DNA of 47,153 nt from Lysobacterales bacterium (GTDB lineage: Bacteria; Pseudomonadota; Gammaproteobacteria; Xanthomonadales; Rhodanobacteraceae): assembly GCA_017305055.1 (NCBI GenBank), contig JAFKMZ010000060.1:8014-55166 (forward strand), written 5' to 3'. Every line of letters begins with the position of its first letter. Within the stretch, counting starts at the first letter, position 1. The position numbers and the translations under genes were made by a program. Positions 43,300 through 47,153 of this stretch are shown one piece after another. The notes below the pieces were generated by a model. It searched no databases. It had not been told where the DNA came from and worked only from the letters and a program-made list of their open reading frames with translations.

Positions 43300-43570
43300 T
43301 CAGAAAATTGCGGCGCGCGAACACACTTGGCTGCGCGCGCCCAAAAGTCGACCAATGCCCGGATGTGGCGCGAGCGGAATATCGCAGGGTAAAGACGCTA
43401 CTACCGCAAAGCTGTGCTCGAAGTGTTCGAGGGTATTTGGAGACTTCGTGTTCCCGAGCAGTTTGAAGCAGTTTGAATCCGGGCGCAGACAGGCTCCCGA
43501 CATCAACCCTATGCAAGCAGCGCTTGCCCTCGCATGACATCCACGTCCCGCATGTCATGGGCCGGTTCAT
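43300..43570 (-). pseudogene. Remnant of a subclass B3 metallo-beta-lactamase
   Basis: Two minus-strand frames join into the C-terminal part of a B3 enzyme. The first reads TWMSCEGKRCLH then GSLSAPGFKLL. The second reads GNTKSPNTLEHFEHSFAVVA then SLPCDIPLAPHPG, where the last His is the expected zinc ligand (like H263 of L1). The frame break falls at a tandem 10-base duplication (43458-43467 and 43468-43477); removing one copy restores the frame exactly. The N-terminal half with HxHxDH is absent and the far C-terminus is also lost. It is a decayed fragment, not an active resistance gene. The rest of the 43256-43660 gap holds nothing recognised. Confidence 0.72.
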
Positions 43571-43660
43571 ATTTGTGTGCTGCGGCAGTCGAGGCCAATG
43601 GACCTAGCCCGTTACCCGCATGATCCCTTGCTGGGGATTCGAGCCGATCTCCCTGCGGGT

Positions 43661-45016
43661 TCATCGGTTTCCTTTGGCCGATTGCCGGTTGTCCCGCCGG
43701 TTCCCGAAGTCGATCACCATGCCATCGAGCGGCGACTGGTTTGTGCGTGGGCCTGTCGGGTATCTGCCCCCGTCCGCTGGTTGCAAGCCGCGCGCGGGGA
43801 TCCCATCGCCGACGCCGGTCGGAACCTTGCCGCCCGTGATCTCGAAATGATCGATCGCATAGGGGAGGCCCTCTCCGACCAGCAGCGGGATGGCTGTCGT
43901 CACTTCAAAATGCAGGTGTGGTTCGCGGGCGTCCCCGGATGCGCCGATGCGCGCGATGACTTCGCCGCGCCGCACGGCTTGCCCCACCTTCACCAGCACG
44001 CTGCCGGGCTGCAAATGGTAGTAATGGGCGAACTCGCCATCGCCGAGAGCGAGGGCGATCGTATTGCCGCCTGCGTTGGCGAGCGTCACCCGGACGGCGG
44101 GATGGAAATTCCCGTTGTGACCGGGCGGATTGTCCGGCAAGCCGTCGCGAGCCTTCACGACGGTGGCATCGGCAACCGCGAATACGGGTTGGTCGTAGGC
44201 GTAGTAGTCGGTGTCGCGCAGGCCTTCACCGCGATGGGAGGAGCCGTGCTCGACCCGCTTCCAGTCCACCGCATGGCGGCGGGAGTCCGCCAGTGTACCG
44301 TTGACGATGAAAATACCGCGCCGATGGTGGTTCCAGCGACCATTGCCGGGGCCGTTCGCTGCCAGTCAGTTCGCGCCTTCGACCGGTGCCGCCAAGGTCT
44401 TCACTATGTTGTGGCGCGTGCCGATCACCGCGCCCTGCACCTGCCCATCCCTCAGGGTCAGCCGGTGCTCCAGACTTGCAGGCGTTGGCTTTCCTTCCGG
44501 CACCGTGACGGCCATGAACAGTGCGAGTGTCTCGCCCGAGACGATGTGCACCGGCTTTACGGTGTCGCTCATATCCATACCCGCCCCAGGGTTCATGGCG
44601 ATGTCGTTCAAGGGACGGCCGGAAAAGCGGGCCAGCACCGTGCCCTCCGTGTCGTCGGCCGCCAGGGCCTCGACGCGATCGAGCGTGATGGCATGGTCCC
44701 CGAAATTGGTCACGTACAGCTCATACAACAGGTGCTCGCCACCCTCCGCGGGAAACGCGGTCGGGGCGAACGGCACGCGCAGCTCCACTTGCGGCGGAAA
44801 CGGCGCAGTACCGGATGTCTTCGCGGCATCGTGTCCGCCGGATGCGGCTGCGGGAAAGCACGCCATGCCCACAGACAGCAGGCTGCCAAATATCAACGCG
44901 GCGCGCAGGTGAACACCGACCATCCTCGGCGACCACCAGCGTATTTTTTCAAGCTGGAACATCCAGGCTTCTCCACGGGCGATTTCAAGGGCCCAACGCG
45001 CGTCCGATTGCTTCAT
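43661..45016 (-). pseudogene. M23-family metallopeptidase interrupted by one in-frame stop codon
   Basis: Two segments in the same frame (45016-44369 and 44365-43661) are separated only by TGA at 44366-44368. The upstream part has a signal peptide (LRAALIFGSLLSVGMACFPA) and a beta-rich domain. The downstream part continues LAANGPGNGRWNHHRRGIFI and carries the M23 core with YDQPVFAVADATVV, AHYYHLQPGSV and EPHLHFEV. Family members usually have Trp at the stop position (GANW), so TGG to TGA is the simplest change. The start is either the ATG at 45016, overlapping the upstream stop, or the ATG at 44962 with GGAG 8 bases upstream, which gives a better signal peptide. UGA readthrough cannot be excluded. 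Confidence 0.8.
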
Positions 45017-46017
45017 TGTCTTGAGGGCACTGCCCGCAGCGTGAATGGCTGCGATCCGCCTTCCCGGGAAAACGTACCGGTCAGCGTGTCGCCCGCAGCA
45101 TTCATGCTGCCGGTGATCGTGGCGGGGTGTCCCGGAATCGCAATGGCGAGGCTCACCCGGTTGCCGTGCTGGCTCGGTGTCGCAGGTGCGTTCCTGACCT
45201 GCTCGGATGGAATGTCGAGGGTGAAGGCCGGGCTGGCGCCGGAGGTGACCATGTGCAGCACGACGTCGGTTTTACCGCCGATCTGTCCGGTCCAGTCCTG
45301 GTAGGTGACGGGCATCGCCAGTGGCGAGATGCCGAGGTCCGTCTTCCACCCGGTGCCCAGGTACTCCATGAAGTCGGCGGTCTGCTGCGCCACGTCCTGT
45401 CCGAACCGATCGGCCACCATGTGCAGGGCCAGGTCGATGCCTGAGGTCAGTCCGCCGGCGGTGAAGGTGATGGGGTCGGCCTGTACGTAGCGCACCTGCT
45501 TCACCAGCTTGACGTCAGGGAACTCGCGGACAAAGTTGCCGAAGTACCAGTGATGCGTGGTGGCCTGCTTGCCGTCCAGCAGGCCGGCTTGCGCCAGTTT
45601 GAAGGCGCCGGTGCAGACCGACATGATGGTAACGTGCTGCGCGTGGATTTTCCTGAGCCACGCTTCCAGTTCCGGGTCGCCCATCTGCGCGGGCACCACC
45701 ACGATGTCCGGCGTGGGCACGTCAGCGTAGTCGTAATCCGGGGTGATGGCCAGGCCCGGATGGTTGGCGCCGGCGCTGCGCAGCGGTGCCTTGCTGGCCG
45801 CCACGGTGTAGAGCTCGTACGGCGCGATGTCCTTGCCTTGGGTGTCTTTCAGCGACGTATCCGCGAAGACTTCCCAGGGCCCGGCGATGTCCATCACATT
45901 GACGTGCGGGCTGATCGCGAAGGCCACCTTGATCATGCCGTTGCTTGGCGCTTTCGGTGCCGCCGTGCCCACGACCGGGAGCACCGCCAGCACGGCGACA
46001 AGAAAGAAATGTTTCAC
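45013..46017 (-). CDS. Secreted DJ-1/PfpI-family protein with C-terminal beta-rich domain
   Basis: 334 residues from a GTG start (46015-46017) that gives a clean signal peptide (VKHFFLVAVLAVLPVVGTAA); a longer frame to 46059 is less likely. The PfpI/isonitrile hydratase-like domain (about 28-225) has the nucleophile Cys in IMSVCTGAFKLAQAGLLDG and the conserved ATTHHWYFGNF and FTAGGLTSGIDLALHMV. From about residue 233 a second, beta-rich domain (DWTGQIGGKTDVVLHMV, ITGSMNAAGDTLTGTFSREG) resembles the small domain often placed before secreted serine hydrolases. It overlaps the broken M23 gene by 4 bases. Substrate unknown. Confidence 0.82.
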   Translation of the reverse strand: MKHFFLVAVLAVLPVVGTAAPKAPSNGMIKVAFAISPHVNVMDIAGPWEVFADTSLKDTQGKDIAPYELYTVAASKAPLRSAGANHPGLAITPDYDYADVPTPDIVVVPAQMGDPELEAWLRKIHAQHVTIMSVCTGAFKLAQAGLLDGKQATTHHWYFGNFVREFPDVKLVKQVRYVQADPITFTAGGLTSGIDLALHMVADRFGQDVAQQTADFMEYLGTGWKTDLGISPLAMPVTYQDWTGQIGGKTDVVLHMVTSGASPAFTLDIPSEQVRNAPATPSQHGNRVSLAIAIPGHPATITGSMNAAGDTLTGTFSREGGSQPFTLRAVPSRQ

Positions 46018-46104
46018 GGCACGACCCCGATGCGTCGAGGTGCGTATTGTCACCAGCACGCTCCGGGCAGATCGGACAGGGTTCCGACGATTCCGGCCAT
46101 CGAC

Positions 46105-46862
46105 TCAGCGCCTGAAGCGCTCGCGGTACTCTCCAGGTGTCGCGCCGTAGCGCTTCTGGAACGCGCGCCGGAACGTGTCCATGCCCTGGAAGCCGACGCC
46201 GGCGGCGATGCGCTGGATCGACGCATGGCTTTCCGTCAACTGCAGGCAGGCCTGCTCGAGCCGCAACCTGGTGACGAAACGTGCGGGCGTGGTGTCGAAG
46301 GTCTCCGCAAACACGCGGCGGAAGTGGCGCACGCTCATGGCGGCCTGTTCGGCCATGCGTTCGACGGTCAGGTCGTCATGCAGATGCGCCAGCAGCCAGT
46401 CCGCCACCGCGCCCATACGGCTGGTGCCATGCGTTTGCACCTCCAGCGGCACGGAAAACTGCACCTGGTTGCCCGGCCGCTTCACGTACATCACCAGGAA
46501 GCGCGCCACGGTGAGTGCAGCGGATTCACCCAGATCCTCTTCGACCAGTGCAAGCGCGAGATCGATGCCGGCAGACAGGCCACCCGAAGTACCGAAGCCG
46601 CCATCGCGCAGGAACAACTGGTCCGGTTCGACCCGCACAGCTGGATAGCGGCGGGCGAAATCGTCCGCGTAGCGCCAATGCGTGGTCGCGCGCCGGCCAT
46701 CGAGCAGACCCGCCGCAGCGAGCACGTAGGCACCGGTGCAAACGGAAACGATGCGTCGCGTGTATTTCGCGCGTTCGCGCAGCCAGTGAAGCACGCGTGG
46801 ATCGCGATTGACCCCATCCCGCGCCCCGATCCCGCCCGGGATGAGCAGCGTATCCGGGTTCT
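46105..46862 (-). pseudogene. GlxA-type AraC-family regulator, N-terminus lost to an IS insertion
   Basis: The frame is open from about 46862 to the stop at 46105 (about 252 residues). It begins mid-domain with PDTLLIPGGIGARDG and continues through VSVCTGAYVLAAAGLLDG and GTSGGLSAGIDLALAL (DJ-1-like sensor domain) into a C-terminal AraC helix-turn-helix (MSVRHFRRVFAETF, IQRIAAGVGFQGMDTFRRAF). About 70-80 residues and the start codon are missing where the IS sequence begins. An internal GTG at 46794 could still give a shortened protein with the DNA-binding domain. The sensor domain is related to the neighbouring PfpI protein, a probable target. Confidence 0.82.
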
Positions 46863-47153
46863 ACCCCGTTTCCGCGGACGGTTTGATTAAGGCTGAAAAC
46901 TCTCGGTCACGCCGGGCAACTCTACGACGCATGCGCGGGTTGTGGAACCGCTCCAGGTAGTCGAACAGATCAGCGCGTGCTTCATCCCGCGTTCGGTAGC
47001 TGCAGTGATACACCCGCTCGCGCTTGAGCAGGCCGAAGAAGCCCTCGCAGGCCGCGTTGTCGGCGCAGTGACCGACTGCGCTCATGCTACTCACCAAGGC
47101 GTTCCCGCCGAGGAACTTCTGATAGGTGCCACTGATGAACTGACCACCGCGAT
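46861..47153 (-). mobile_element. IS3-family insertion sequence, 3' end of the transposase (continues past window)
   Basis: The frame runs from the window edge to a TAG at 46861-46863. It encodes the end of an OrfB integrase-type transposase: RGGQFISGTYQKF, SMSAVGHCADNAACEGFFGL with the catalytic Glu of the DDE triad, then DLFDYLERFHNPRMRRR. The stop codon lies at the apparent junction with the regulator gene. The terminal inverted repeat could not be defined because the other end is not visible. Confidence 0.85.

Noticed and set aside
43590-43680. TTCGAGCC and GGGTTCATCGG segments suggesting a tRNA
   Set aside because: No acceptor stem or anticodon arm with correct spacing could be folded around them.

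Overview
The window is high-GC DNA from a gammaproteobacterium, most likely a Xanthomonadales/Rhodanobacteraceae-type organism (Rhodanobacter, Dyella and relatives). The evidence is the organisation of the threonine and branched-chain amino acid genes, the Xanthomonas-like IlvC N-terminus, an MdtABC-type pump, a TonB receptor, dispersed GGGGTCAG-type hairpin repeats and pervasive 4-base ATGA gene overlaps. This placement is inference; there is no rRNA in the window.

Left part (1-15000, all minus strand): two head-to-tail amino acid operons. hom-thrB-thrC is preceded by a Thr/Ser/Ile-rich leader peptide (thrL). leuA-leuC-leuD-leuB-ilvD-ilvC-VOC-ilvG-ilvM-ilvA is preceded by a Leu/Val/Ile-rich leader peptide with a terminator/antiterminator pair. 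Together they lead from aspartate semialdehyde to threonine, and from threonine and pyruvate to isoleucine, valine and leucine. LeuA lacks its leucine-sensing C-terminal domain and the homoserine dehydrogenase lacks the aspartokinase/ACT half of ThrA. Feedback therefore appears to sit in the leader peptides rather than in these enzymes. Both leader peptides start at or very near the predicted transcription start, so their mRNAs should be leaderless.

Middle (15000-35000): a membrane-anchored cytochrome c, an mdtABC-like RND efflux operon without an outer-membrane channel, a secreted BNR/Asp-box (VPS10-like) beta-propeller protein, a fatty acid desaturase with a C-terminal extension, a Gld-type ABC system (ATPase, a permease fused to GldG, DUF4340 protein), mutM, an uncharacterised gene and thymidine kinase.

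Right part (35000-47153): accessory in character. It holds a His/Met-rich DUF2946-like protein with a TonB-dependent receptor (probably metal, perhaps copper), a secreted esterase, a SIMPL protein, a PEP-CTERM protein, an ECF sigma factor with a membrane partner flanked by two copies of a hairpin repeat, a Phd/PIN toxin-antitoxin pair with a palindromic operator, a frameshifted remnant of a subclass B3 metallo-beta-lactamase, an M23 peptidase gene broken by one stop codon, a secreted PfpI-family protein with an extra beta-rich domain, and an AraC-type regulator cut off by an IS3-family element at the window edge.
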